NCBI GenBank assembly: GCA_050084515.1
Contig: CM114272.1
Location: 58,466,001-58,530,000 of the forward strand
Reading direction: 5' to 3'
Source of the DNA: Blasia pusilla
Taxonomy: Eukaryota > Marchantiophyta > Marchantiopsida > Blasiales
Length of the DNA: 64,000 nucleotides
Shown here: piece after piece, positions 9,373 to 19,960 of the stretch
How the letters are laid out: each line of letters begins with the position of its first letter
Position numbering within the stretch: position 1 is the stretch's first letter
Program-made: the position numbers and the translations under genes
Notes under the pieces: generated by a model
Database searches by the model: none
Told to the model about the DNA's origin: nothing
The model's input: the letters and a program-made list of their open reading frames with translations, nothing else

Positions 9373-10779
9373 GGTGGGAATTCATTGTTTGCAGGTAGGC
9401 AAGCGAGTTGCCTCGGTGGGGAGCCCGTGGAGACGCTGGTTGGCGTTTCATTGGTAATTTTTCTGTTCGGAAGGCCGTGGGCGGAAGCGTTGTTCGTTTT
9501 ACTCAGATTTTGCTGGTGCAGGTTGACGAGGGACAACAAAAAAGTGGGAGTCATGCAGGAGCGCTCGAGTGCAACGCAGAGTGTTGGACCGTCGAGAGAA
9601 CGGCGCACAGTGGGAGTGTAGAGAGAAAACGTCGAGAGTTTGTAGCCGCCAGGGCTAGGGTTGCAAGGGCGGCTAGGTTGTAGGTGACTGAGCAAGCCCG
9701 GGCATGGAGGCGCAGGCGGATGGAGCCGCGGCCTCTCCATCCCCTCTCCTGCATTTAGTTCCCCCTCGTATTTAATCCCCATAGCTGGCCTTGTAAGGTC
9801 CATACGTAGTAGCAGTGAAGGAGATGTGGTAGCACTACGAGCAACGTGGTAGATGGGCTGACATGGTTGAGTTTAGACCGAGTTGAGTAAGGTTACAGGG
9901 GCGTTTGGGGATGGGCGGAGAGGTTTGCACGACGTGATTTTTTTTCGGGCATGGTTAGGAGTTGCGAGGGTTGTGATGGGGACACACACGCCGATGCTGA
10001 CGGGAGGTTTGACGGGTGTGCGAGGAGATGGTTGTGCTACGGAGGTTGTCATATCACGTGGAGGAGTGAGTGTTGATGGTGTAGTAGGTTGGAGGGCGTG
10101 ATCAGGTTACCCATTCGAGTCCCTTTTTCCCGCACTTATATATACGTGATTGAGAGTGTTGGGTATCGGGTAGTAGCTGGTGCTAGGTGGATGCAGTGAT
10201 GGTGACGAGAGTAGACTCTTTTCATGTGTACCATGTTAGTGGATATACGGCGGTTGCCGAGTAGGAGTCGCATGTATGACCCGAGCGTGTCGGTAGGTTA
10301 GGTGAGTTAGTGGGAGGCTCATGGTGAGCCTGAGTGTTGAGTGTGCGTGAGGTTGGGTGTGTCATTACTGGATTGACGTTAGCACATGTGAACTAGTGAG
10401 GAGTGTGGGAGACTCTTAGTGAGTCTGAGTGCTTGAGCGGGTGAGACAGGGTTGTCATCACGGCGTTCTTCCAGGGTTCGGAAGGACAGGGTAGTGCGAG
10501 CAGTAGTAGTGGTGTAATACAGAGTGGAGTGAGATACCGAGGGGTTACGAGTGAGGAGCTACCGCGACATCCATCCGTGGCTCAATTGTCATCACTAAAC
10601 ACCGGGTCTGGTGACAAGATCGCAGACGGAGGCAGTATCACTTGGCAAGAGATGGACGACATGGGCCATCGGGGCATGCGTTGTTTCTCGGGTGCAGTCT
10701 CCTCTCCATCTAGTATATGGGATTATGGTGTGGGTCGCTCTCCTCTCACGATCCTATCATATGCCTCGTGACCACTAGT
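9373..10779. other. Long leader of copy 2, no recognisable protein
   Basis: About 1.4 kb lie between the primer-binding region and the first gag-like sequence. Open frames exist on both strands but none shows a motif I recognise. Part of it may be degraded gag N-terminus. Confidence 0.4.
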
Positions 10780-10990
10780 GGACACATACCTTGAAGCCCA
10801 GTACATCCTCTAGACATTGATCTTTACTAATATAGAGATCAAAACTCCATGTAGTCATCCATCGAAGGACCCTCCAAGTGCTAGAACAATCCCTTCCATG
10901 CCATGAAAGGGTTGAACCGTGTCGGGGTCTGTATCTCTTGGAAGTCCCACCATGGGTCGAACTTTTGGATAAAATCATCTAAGTCAATGG
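10780..10990 (-). pseudogene. Gag N-terminal piece of copy 2 in inverted orientation
   Basis: Read on the - strand, 10990 down to about 10800 encodes a capsid segment with DDFI, WWDF, FMAWKGLF and MDDYMEF. It aligns with the gag fragment at 5876-5598 (HDFI, FKAWNGMF, MDDYHEF). The next part of gag begins on the opposite strand at about 11004. The N-terminal half is therefore reversed relative to the rest of the element. Stops interrupt it. Confidence 0.65.
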
Positions 10991-11003
10991 TTCAGTGATG
11001 ATC

Positions 11004-12100
11004 GGGTGAGGGTCTGAGAGAGGCATTCACGGGCATGAGGAGGCTGATCATTGCTACGTATGGAGTGACTGAGGCGCAGTATTAGTACGGGGTTCTGGAC
11101 CGAGAACTACGGAGGAGAGTCCGAGATGCAATGTTGATTCACTCTGGCCCGGGAGCGGACCAGAGTGCCCAGAGAGCAAGCCGGGTACCGTGAGCCTATG
11201 AGGCAACTACCCGTACCTACATATGGTGCCCAACAGGGACCGATGTTGTGTTGTTGGACGTGTGGAGGGGCCCATAGGCAGAGAGACTTCACACAGCATG
11301 GGAGAGGACCATGAGTGCCTCCGATTGCTCAAGAGCCATAGAGGATGGCCCCACAACAATTCCAGTGTGACTATTGCCACAGATATGGTCACACTAGGGA
11401 TACATGTTTTGACCTACGTCGAGAGGCACGTCTAGAGGTAGGCCGAGGGCCTGGGGGCAGTCGTCCTGGAGGAGGTCGGGGAGTTCAACCTGGACGTGGT
11501 GTTAGAGGACCACCACCAGCCAGAGGAGATGGAGCACGAGCACGAGAGCCAACACTTCTCTCCCGCATCGATCAGTTGGAGCAGAAGATTGCTGCCATGA
11601 CGATGATGCAACTGAGGGAAGGCGCGGAGCCGAGAGCTAGTGTGGCTCCAGCTTCTACCTCTCACCCTGACCCGGGTGAGGATCTCGCTAGTATGGGGTT
11701 TATGTATAGTGCAGCTCAGGTTGAGGCGGTTGCAATGGTGACTCGGGGTGCTGCGAGAGGCACCGAGCCATCGAGAGGTGGAGTTGAGATTGACCCACCA
11801 GAGGGGACCGATGGGCGGCAGGCCAGGGTTCCACACGCATTCACATTGTTGGAGGCACTACACACACCATCAATGGTGCCTCGACGACCAGCGGAGGTGT
11901 TCCAGCTAGCCGCCATATTGTGTGAGCGTGGAAAGGTGATTGCTTCTTGTTCAGAGGTAGTTGAGGAGGTGGTGGACTTGCCCTTAGAGCGGGTGCGCCA
12001 GACATTCCCCACAGAGTCATGGCATGCGGCGGCGGCGGCGAAGTTGGTAGATATGCCAGCTCGACCGGCCATAGAGCGAGCAGTGGTGACGATGGAGTAG
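11004..12100 (+). pseudogene. Gag C-terminal half with zinc knuckles (copy 2)
   Basis: From 11004 the + strand reads as late capsid (GEGLREAFTGMRRLIIATYG, then GVLDRELRRRVRDAML), matching 5260-5493 on the other strand. Two nucleocapsid knuckles follow: one degraded (CCWTCGGAHRQRDF, last Cys lost, near 11250-11295) and one intact C-x2-C-x4-H-x4-C (CDYCHRYGHTRDTC, residues 8-21 of the frame starting at 11345). After it comes an Arg/Gly-rich stretch (residues 30-65), as in many RNA-binding gags, and a coiled-coil-like helix. The frame from 11345 is open for 251 codons to 12100 and overlaps the protease frame by 82 bases. Protease expression by frameshift is possible, or the overlap is just decay. 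Confidence 0.75.
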
Positions 12101-12444
12101 TGTTACTGGATAACCGAGCTAGAGTATTTTGTTTTGTTAGTCCGACGGGGACAGTATACCACCTGCAGCGCGTCCTACTTGATTCGGGAGCGCAACCCTT
12201 GATGTTAGGGAAGGCGGCGTGTTTAGCATTGGGGTTACGGAAGGCCGACATTGAGACTTGTCCCTTCCAGATACAAACCTCGATTGGGGGCGTGTCACCC
12301 ACGCAGTATATGACTCGACAAGAGATAGTTGTCAGAGTCCATCCAGAGCATGTGATGGATAGTGCTATGGTCCGCACACGTGTGATTACAACACCAGCTG
12401 AGTTGTACGATGTGTTGGTGGGGAGAACAATGTTATATCCCTAG
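12019..12444 (+). pseudogene. Retroviral-type aspartic protease (copy 2)
   Basis: This open stretch carries the retropepsin active-site motif RVLLDSGAQPLMLG (Asp55-Ser-Gly), a hydrophobic segment typical of the flap/second half, and LYDVLVGRTMLYP near its end, as in gypsy proteases. It would cleave the polyprotein. It is in a different frame from the preceding gag. Translation beyond the TAG at 12442-12444 is in other frames until the methyltransferase frame from 12513, so a frameshift or small deletion separates protease and methyltransferase. Confidence 0.75.
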
Positions 12445-12512
12445 GATTCATCCTTAACTTCTAGGAGGAGACCGTTGCTTATCAACCAGGGTTGCGGTGA
12501 GGTGATGAGCGG

Positions 12513-13870
12513 ATGAGTCAGTTACCCGTGCAGTTCGCGGGACGAGGTGGTCGAGCACGAGACGAGTCTGTGACCACGTTGGCAGCTTTCACAGGTAGTG
12601 TTAGCTGGCCAAGAGAGTTGTTGGAGGGGAACGTACATGCGGAGGATGTCCCAATAGCGGATAGTCCCATGGAGAGACAGGCCATGCCGGGTGTCTCTTC
12701 CCATGTTGGCGAGACCTCTTCACCATTGTGGGGTACAACTCGAGAGCTACAGAGGATTTCCGACGACCTCGTGAGGCAGGCGTGGAGTCATACCTTCATC
12801 CCAGAGCAGCGAGTGTCAGGTGGCGATCGGGTTCCTGGAGTGGAGACGTTGACCTCAGTGGATACCACACCCATTGTGTGGCACTGTCCAGATGAGGGTG
12901 TTAGGGTGTTAGATCTCTTCGGAGGGATTAGCAATGGATTGGTTGCAGTATTGCAGGCAGACATACGGGTGCATCAGTACCTTTATGTGGAGAGAGATGA
13001 GCCCGCTCGTCGAGTATCATTACGTCACGTAGCGAGATTGGTCCAGAGGTATCCTCAATTGTTGTCGGTATCCGCAGTACAAGGATATCGGCATACACTA
13101 CCCGCTGACATCTCTTTGGTGGGGGCGTAGGATCTGGATAGAGTTGGCACCATTCATTTGGTGATTGCTAGATCGCCATGTCAGGGTCATTCATCAGCTG
13201 GTTGAGGTTTTGGATTGCAAGATCCGAGGTCAGGGATGTTTTGGGAGATGTTGTGAGTAGTACGACACTTGTAGGAGCGTCAGACATGTTCTCCGACTTA
13301 CATTTTGGAGAACGTGACATTGTTGGGAGACACTCGTGCACGTGTGATGATGAGTGTGCATCACGTGAGGTCTTGGTTGGGACGTGCTGTGTTGTTAGAT
13401 GCAGCAAGAGTTGGATCACGTGCCCATTGTCCACGATTGTGGTGGACGAACCGGAGGCCATCAGAGGTACTGAGTTGAGCATACGATGGAATCCAGAAAG
13501 TACCACATCTCACAGTGGATGCTATTTTGGGCTCACGGCGTCGATCTCAGGTGGTGATGCGGGATGATAGACCACCATTGGCGATGGCCAATAGGGTGGG
13601 GGAGTTAAGGGCAGCCTTACCTACATTGGTGAGCTTCCCAGCATCCCATGCCATTCGTCAGGGAGGGCCAAGCATGATTTAGGATGAGGTGACTGGAGCA
13701 TTGGAGGAACCTACAGCAGATGAGTGCGCCATGGGGTTCGCTATAGGAACTACGACGGTACCAGGGATGACTGAGGCATCCTGGAGATAGGTGTTGGGGC
13801 AGGCGATGGACCTCAACTGTCTCACATGGATAGTCAGCCTAGGTATGGCTGAGCAGAGACAGATGTGAGT
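12513..13870 (+). pseudogene. DNMT3-like C5 cytosine methyltransferase encoded by copy 2
   Basis: The first open part (205 codons to a TAG at 13128) has about 130 residues without a known domain. Motif I, the SAM-binding VLDLFGGISNG (residues 132-142; DNMT3 has VLSLFDGIATG), follows. The same frame continues past the TAG to motif IV, LVIARSPCQGHSSAG, with the catalytic Cys codon at 13179-13181. Motif VI (ILENV) is at about 13302-13316. The segment SRAHCPRLWWTN, equivalent to DNMT3 AHRARYFWGN, lies near 13415-13450. The C-terminal part with LGQAMDLNCLTW is near 13795-13830. The motif order without permutation points to DNMT3, not plant DRM, whose motifs are rearranged. Several stops and frame changes make this copy inactive. 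It lies between protease and RT, as in copy 1. Confidence 0.82.
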
Positions 13871-14143
13871 GTCATCCATACCATCACGTCCACGAGTTGG
13901 ACCATTGCCTACAAGGTCTGTACAAGCATTGGCTGGGGGCGGGACAAGGAGAGATAGACACCCATGGACTTCATGGGACGTCGTTCGAGCGGAGAGTGCG
14001 AAGGCGGCTAGAGCAGCACATGTTCATTTTTTGGATGTGGAGCATGGGGTAGGTGGTCAAAGTGGAGTGACTCTTGCAGAGGTGGCTAGGGTTGCTACAT
14101 AGCAACCAAAGCTGGAGGTTGTGTTTCTCCGAGTGAGGTCACG

Positions 14144-15595
14144 ATGGAGACTTGGGAGCCTGTGATAGGTCTCAAGTTGATAGGAGGAGAGCGACGGCGA
14201 GTTCATAGGTTTTTGAGAGGGCATGTCAATTGTTTTGCCTTCAGTATGAGAGACTTGGGTACGCTTAAGGGTCTCGGGATACGGATTACGTTGGCTAGTG
14301 ATACGCCGATCTTTCGTCGATCCTACAGGTATTGTGATATGGAGCGAGCTTTGATTCACAGGAGGAGTCTGGACTTGTTGGAGGCAGGACTTGTGGAGTT
14401 ATCACATGGGGAGTATGCATCTTCCATAGTCATGCCGGCAAAGAAGGATATGTATGACAATTGGACCTATAGGCGGATATGTGGAGATTACCGTCCTATC
14501 AACCGACAAATGAGGTCAGATCATTACGCTATGCCTACTCCTGAGGAGATCTTTGATGCGGTAGGGCATGCAAAGATCTTCAGTACTTTAGATCTCCGTA
14601 TTGGCTATCATCAACTTCCTATCAGGTTGGAGGACAGGGAGAAGACAACATTCTGGGGGATAGATCGGTTCGGGAGAGATTGCTTGTATCAGTGGCGGTT
14701 CTTACCATATGGGTTGAAGAACGCGCATGCAGAGTTTTAGAGAGTGATGGATAGGATTTTGGTTCGCTTGGACTTTGTACAATGTTACATAGATGATATT
14801 CTTATCTTCAATTCCACGCTTGAGGAGCATGAGCGACACCTAGAGGAGGTGTTTCGGCAATTTCAGTCACATGGATTGAAGTTACATCCAGGCAAGTGCA
14901 GATTCTTTCAAGAGTAGACTGAGTACTTGGGATGCACCATATACCCGAGTGGGTTAGGCGTTCAGCAGACGAAGGTGGAGGCTATTGTGCAGATTCCACG
15001 CCCTACAGATGTGAGTCGAGTCCGAGCGTTTCTTGGACTGGCAAACTTCTATCGATGGTATGTCAAGGGTTTTAGTACGATCGCAAAGTTTTTGACCTTG
15101 TTGATGAGACTTGATCAGGTTTGGTTGTGGGGAGATGATCAAGAGCAAGCATTTCAGGAGCTCAAGGAGAGGTTGACATCCTCACCTATTTTACAAAGAT
15201 TGGTTAGGGGTCACCCATTCCAATTACATACGGATTGGAGCATGTTGGGTCTAGGAGTAGTGCTTACTCAGAGGGATGACGAGGAGAGGGAGTTCATTGT
15301 GGCTTACGCGAGCCGATCAAACAACATTGCAGAGGCAAAGTTCAATTCTTACGAGGGAGAGTGCTTGGCTGCAGTGTGGGCCGTGGCACATTTTAGGTGC
15401 TATTTATTTGGCAACCCTTTCACACTTATCATTGATCATCAGCCGTTGAGGTGGTTGAGGAAGTCCGACAAGCTTACGGGAAAGCTTGCCAAGTGGGCTC
15501 TATTACAACATGAGTATAAGTTTGAAGTGGTTCATATGCCAGGTCGGCTAAATCAGGATGCGGATGGGTTGAGTCGTAATCCATGTCCGAGTTAG
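14144..15595 (+). pseudogene. Reverse transcriptase and RNase H of copy 2
   Basis: The frame from 14144 encodes the RT N-terminus, CGDYRPINRQ and LDLRIGYHQL (the first catalytic Asp), up to a TAG at 14738-14740. The same reading continues with RVMDRIL and the catalytic box CYIDDILIF (about 14783-14809), and meets another TAG near 14916. From 14927 it is open through VSRVRAFLGLANFY (connection) and RNase H: TDWSMLGLG (first Asp), SYEGECLA (Glu), DHQPLRWL (Asp) and DADGLSRNP. Only two stops interrupt about 480 codons, so this is much less damaged than copy 1. It has the length and motif set of a Ty3/gypsy RT-RH. Confidence 0.9.
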
Positions 15596-15703
15596 AGAGA
15601 CGAGACAGGAGCTCGATGGCACGGAGAGAGTGATGAGGAGATGGTGCCCGGTTGGCATGCATCTACCTATCTTTGTTGGTTGACTATGGTAGGTCAACCA
15701 TAG

Positions 15704-16870
15704 GTGATGACTCCAATGGTGGGGTTGGATGATGAGTCTTTGGATCCGGAGGTTAGTGAGGAGGCGATAGGTGGTCGTGATATCCATGACAACATGGTGG
15801 TTGTGGAGTTCTTGCCCACTCGCGTCATAGCGAGCACAATGAGTGCTAAGGAGCAGGATTGGATCCTACAAAGAGCCAGGAGGTTCAGGCGGGAGGAGAC
15901 TCATATTTTGCGGGTATGGGGAGATGGTAGGATACGAGTGGTACCTCATCCTTCCCAGCGAGCACGTGTAGTGCGACATGCCCATGAGGAGTTGGGGCAT
16001 TTTGGAGTAAAGCATACTTACAACTTACTCCAGGTTCAATATTGGTGGCGCGGCATGCATACTAGGGTACAGCAGTTTGTGGCCAGATGTATGGTATGTG
16101 ACAGAGTGCAAGCATCCTTCAATGCTCCCACTCCGCAATTACATCCTTTTCCGATTATGGGTTTAGGTTATCAGTGGAGTTTAGACTTTGCGGGACCTTT
16201 GCTATTGACGGTGCGTCATCCCACGTACGTGTTGGTCATGGTGGAGCATTTCTCCAAGTGGATAGAGTTGGTGGCACTATCGGACAAGGCGAGCAAGGGA
16301 ACAACTTATGCATTTCTAGATCGTGTGCTTAGTCACTTTGGTGCACCGGCGGAGGTGTTGGCTGACCAGGGTACCGAGTTCAGGGGAGAGTTTCACGTCT
16401 TGTGTGATCAGGCACTGATAGATCACCTCACCACGTCCAAAGATCATTCTAAGGTGGATGGGTTGGCGGAGAGAGTAGTACAGACGGTGAAGAGAGGATT
16501 GCGTAAGTATGGCTTGCAGCGGGGATAGTTGAGGGACTAGGACCTACACTTGCCATGCTTGGCTATGGGTTATCGCTTTAGTCGGCAGACATCCTTGGCG
16601 TCATTTTAACCGTACGTTTTACTCTTTGGGAGAGAGCCAGATTTACCTGTAGCTATTCGACGTGACATGGCGGAGGTGTAATATCTTGATGATCTAGATG
16701 TGTGGGTACAAGAGTATTATCAGAGGGCGGAGATTTTTTGTAGAGTTATGCCTATGGCCTTTGAGAACTTAGCTATTGCTCAACATAGAGATACATTGAG
16801 GTACGAGACCATTCGTGGAGGAGGTTATCGTCCGGGGATTAGGAGGTTTCATCCTAGATATTATGTGTAT
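15704..16870 (+). pseudogene. Integrase of copy 2
   Basis: The frame open from 15704 for 274 codons contains the HHCC zinc module (HAHEELGHFGVKH, then CMVC) and the core with the three catalytic residues: Asp in SLDFAGP, Asp in LADQGTEFRGEF and Glu in DGLAERVVQTVK. Spacing of the second Asp to the Glu fits D-x35-E. A TAG at 16526-16528 and several others near 16550-16690 interrupt the C-terminal part, whose tail FENLAIAQH appears in the frame starting 16700. It processes and joins the cDNA ends to the host chromosome in active relatives. Confidence 0.88.
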
Positions 16871-17222
16871 TTACAGCAGCGCGGCACCCATGGCGCTAGA
16901 TGTCACTGCATGGCGCACGATCCTAAGTGTGCGCGAGGTATTACCGACCGGAGTCCTCATGTTGGAGGGACGGGATGGTATGGTTTGGAAGGATCATGTG
17001 CGCAATTGTGCACCATGTCATCTTCCGAACATAGACGGGACAGTGGATCCGAGCTTGGCAATGGTATCTACATGCTTGAGGTGTATGTTGTGCGGATCTG
17101 CCAGGGATGCAGCCACCATGTTGGTATGTGATGGTTGTTCTCGAGGGTGGTATATGTCATGTCTGACCACCCCTCTTGATGTAGTTCCCACGAGACGATG
17201 GATGTATCCGAGATGTGTATAG
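16815..17222 (+). pseudogene. GPY/F-like segment plus PHD finger (copy 2)
   Basis: This C-terminal module parallels copy 1: ILSVREVLPTGVLMLEGRDG, KDHVRNCAPCHLPN, then a PHD finger starting LRCMLCGSA. The metal ligands seen are CMLC, LVCDGC, SRGWYMSC and the final WMYPRC. The His has become Tyr and the seventh ligand Cys has become Tyr; the third Cys, lost in copy 1, is present. The two copies thus complement each other's defects and imply a C4HC3 ancestor. The frame is open from 16815, but its first 25 codons are read out of phase with the integrase tail, so a frameshift lies near 16880-16900. Confidence 0.8.
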
Positions 17223-17303
17223 GGTAGTAGGTCATGTCAGAGAGATGTGATATTTTCTATCTGGAGTTAGGGGGATCCAATTGCTAGCTAGGGGGGCGGT
17301 TGT

Positions 17304-17435
17304 GTGATCTCCATGTATATGTATGAATTGATTTTGTACAAGTGTGGATCTACCCGTGTGTGGGGAAGATCGGTGTTGTGTGGTGTAGATGTGACCAGCA
17401 ATGTATATTGTGTAGCGATATGTATGTGCACAATA
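17304..17435. repeat. Direct repeat X, upstream of the copy 2 3' LTR
   Basis: About 125-130 bases between the G-rich tract (GGGGGG near 17293) and the LTR start at 17438. It recurs with roughly 90% identity at 17921-18048, directly after the LTR. Shared landmarks include GGGGAAGATCGGTGTTGTGT and AGCGATATGTATG. Confidence 0.88.
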
Positions 17436-17437
17436 GT

Positions 17438-17925
17438 TGTCACATATGAATAGCCAATAGGCTGAGATCTATCGTGAATAGGGCCTAAGATCCGATGGAC
17501 TATCTTGAGTGTAACTTTGTCCCACGGTGTCGGATAAGGTTGAAGATAGGTCCATTGTGTCAGAAACGTCGTTTCTGAAAACTTTCCTGTTGAGGTCTTT
17601 CTCAGCTGGATGACTTGTTGACCAGGTCACCCGCCCTTGGTAACCTATGCGCACAAGTTACCAGGAGGATAACTGTTTTTAGAGGAAGAGACTTTTGGCT
17701 CTTCCCAACCCTATATAAGGGAGGAAGATGGCTTTCCCAAGCCATCTTTCTCATGTTGGGTCGTTGGAGCACCTCTCTTGTATGTGTGTGAGATAGGACT
17801 AGGGTGCTAGCATCCGGATTCCTTGATAGCACATGATGGACGACGCTCGATATGCCAATGTAGATTGAGGGAGTGGAGTTTTAGGCTGGGTGTGCCGTTT
17901 TTACTTTTACTTTTTTTTTTTGATC
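17438..17925 (+). repeat. 3' LTR of copy 2
   Basis: It starts TGTCACATATGAATAG and matches the 5' LTR at 8869 over its length, with the same TATA box and start-site hairpin. The right end is blurred by a T-run (about 17909-17921), so the edge is uncertain by some 10 bases. Repeat X' follows at once. Confidence 0.78.
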
Positions 17926-18048
17926 TTCATGTATGTATATGAGTTGATTTCTGTACATGTGTGGACCTACTCGTGTGTGGGGAAGATCGGTGTTGTGTGG
18001 TGTAGATGTGACCAACGATGTATGTTGTATAGCGATATGTATGCGCAC
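17921..18048. repeat. Direct repeat X', downstream of the copy 2 3' LTR
   Basis: Second copy of 17304-17435. It begins TGATCTTCATGTATG and stops at GCGCAC; the sequence beyond is unrelated. Confidence 0.88.
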
Positions 18049-18326
18049 TACACCATCAATTCGCTTTACCCCCCTATGGCCAGAACAAGCTGACCAGCAG
18101 CCAACGGAAGAAACTTCATTGGACCGGCCGGACACCTATCTACAAGGTTACAAACCTACAGTAATTTAAAGGAATCACAACATCTCTTCAGCCGCCGAAA
18201 TGAACAATAAGGCACTACACGGGCGCCAAGGGTGAAATTTAGCTGACAAAATGCGACGATAGAGTTAACAAAAAGTATTTAATCCCTGACTTTTCTTCTT
18301 ACAATGTCGAAGCCTTCCTACAAATT

Positions 18327-18869
18327 CTAGTACATCTTACATTCTTTGGCAACTTCCTCTGCTAAAGAAATGTACAACGCTTCCTCCAAAGGATTCCAGT
18401 CATCATCTGTATCTATCAGCCAATTCCTGTCTAAACTTGGGATTGATGGATGGTGCACTACTTCAATGGACTCTTCTGTGTCTTCATCAAATAAGCCATG
18501 CACTTCTTTCACACCTGGGAATGTTGAAGGATTTTTTCTTTGCTTGCCAAGGAAAATATTGTTGCACACTTGTGAATTGCCTACCCGCCTCTTATTCCCT
18601 TCCACTTCTTGTGAGGGGGAGCCAATATCCTCTCCCTTAACAAGCCTGATACCAATTTCATCCAAGGTAGCAATACTTTCAGCCTTGTAACCACCACCAC
18701 CACCACTACTACTAACCTCTCGACCTTCATGCACATGGGTTGTGGTTATATCCACAAAGAGTTGATTGCTTGCGGATATATCCACCATCCGATGAGCACT
18801 ACTTCCACCCACATCTAGGCCACGTCTTTGTTGCCAATAGCCACGGCTCTCAAGAGCATTATCAACCAA
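18327..18869 (-). pseudogene. C-terminal tail reading in line with the MULE
   Basis: A 180-codon acidic frame of unknown function. The same strand is readable upstream (DNSVADLADNTHV) to within about 100 bases of the SWIM frame, with one stop near 18990. It is probably the tail of the same transposon protein; it could be a second small ORF of the element. No motif recognised. Confidence 0.4.
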
Positions 18870-19067
18870 ATGAACGTCTACAATATTCTTTGCTGGACGG
18901 ACATGAGTATTATCCGCCAGATCAGCAACACTATTATCCGTCGATAGAGGATTTCTATTAGCCGCAAGCCCACAACAAGTTCTTAGCGTCTAACTTCTCG
19001 TGCATATTGGTCTACCAGCGGCTATGTCTTCTTTCAGAACCTCACACGTCTTTCGGTTGTGGCCTTC

Positions 19068-19778
19068 TCATAAACAATGTGTGCACCTTTGGCCCCCCAC
19101 ACCTACATACGGCCCCCTTCTAGGTAATGTTGGTTTAGGGTCTCCTTCTATGTACACCTCTCCACTTTCCGGGTAGTCGTGGATTGGATAAGAAAGCTCC
19201 TCGACTTGCTCATCACGTTGAGACCTGGCGGGGCCATTGCTTGGAATGCGCAAAACACGATGTTGTCCTTGTCGAACTGCAACAGGAGGGGGATGACACT
19301 CCCAAGATGGTAATAGATCATCACATTTTACAACTGGTATGCTGCTTGTATAAATACGACGAATGAAATCGTTTGTCCAGATTGGATCAAATATATGCTC
19401 AGAATCCATTCCAATGAACACATCCCATGCCATAACATGAGTGCAAGGCCAATGGGTGTCTTGAAATTCAAGGCAAGAGCATTGGCACTTGGGACTCAAT
19501 TGAACATGAAATTCGTGCCTTGAGGTTCTTGACACAACCAAAGCATTTGCGTTATTAGAGGCGATAACTTGGAATGCCTGACAAGTACTCTCATTCTGTT
19601 GATATCGAAGTAAGGCATATGTTGCCAATATTGTCTTGAATTTTTTAGGATGGTCCGCTTCTAACTTCCTCTCAGCATAAGTCTTCATCATATAATTCCA
19701 CATACCACACACAATGCCCAATGGAGGACTTTCTCTGATAGGCTTAATTGCCGAATTTATAACGTCCACCAAATTCAA
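19068..19778 (-). pseudogene. MULE transposase C-terminal region with SWIM zinc finger
   Basis: A 236-codon frame contains a SWIM finger (CQCSC...WPCTH, C-x-C-x(n)-C-x-H), followed by FIGMDSEHIFDPIW as in plant MULE proteins, and ends in a CTHC motif. SWIM domains of this family help DNA binding. It begins at MNLVDVINSA; the link to the core across 19779-20367 is not open, so an intron or deletion lies between. Confidence 0.8.
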
Positions 19779-19960
19779 AGTTACTTTGCCACATCAAGGC
19801 AATGGAAATGCACACCTTGCAAAATTTTCGGTCTCGATTTCTCGAATATAACCTGCTGCATCACCTATCTTCTGAATTAATATGATGCCTCTCCATCTTT
19901 GACAGCCAAAATTCATACTTGTAGATCCGTATGAAAATGCTTAAGATGTTGGGCAAATAG

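Larger units (their letters stand above)
8869..17925 (+). mobile_element. Ty3/gypsy element copy 2 with DNMT3-like and PHD domains
   Basis: This LTR retrotransposon of about 9.05 kb is bounded by LTRs at 8869 and 17438 that are roughly 90% identical by eye. Inside, on the + strand: a long leader, gag with two zinc knuckles, aspartic protease, DNMT3-like methyltransferase, RT, RNase H, integrase, GPY/F-like module and PHD finger. A G-rich tract lies near 17291-17300. No target-site duplication is visible. Several stop codons and an internal inversion in gag show it is inactive, and the LTR divergence says it is not recent. Some 2 kb of leader precede recognisable gag, which is long for the class. 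Confidence 0.85.

Noticed and set aside
9363-9803. 146-codon - strand frame across the element leader
   Set aside because: No motif and it crosses the LTR/leader boundary; open by base composition.
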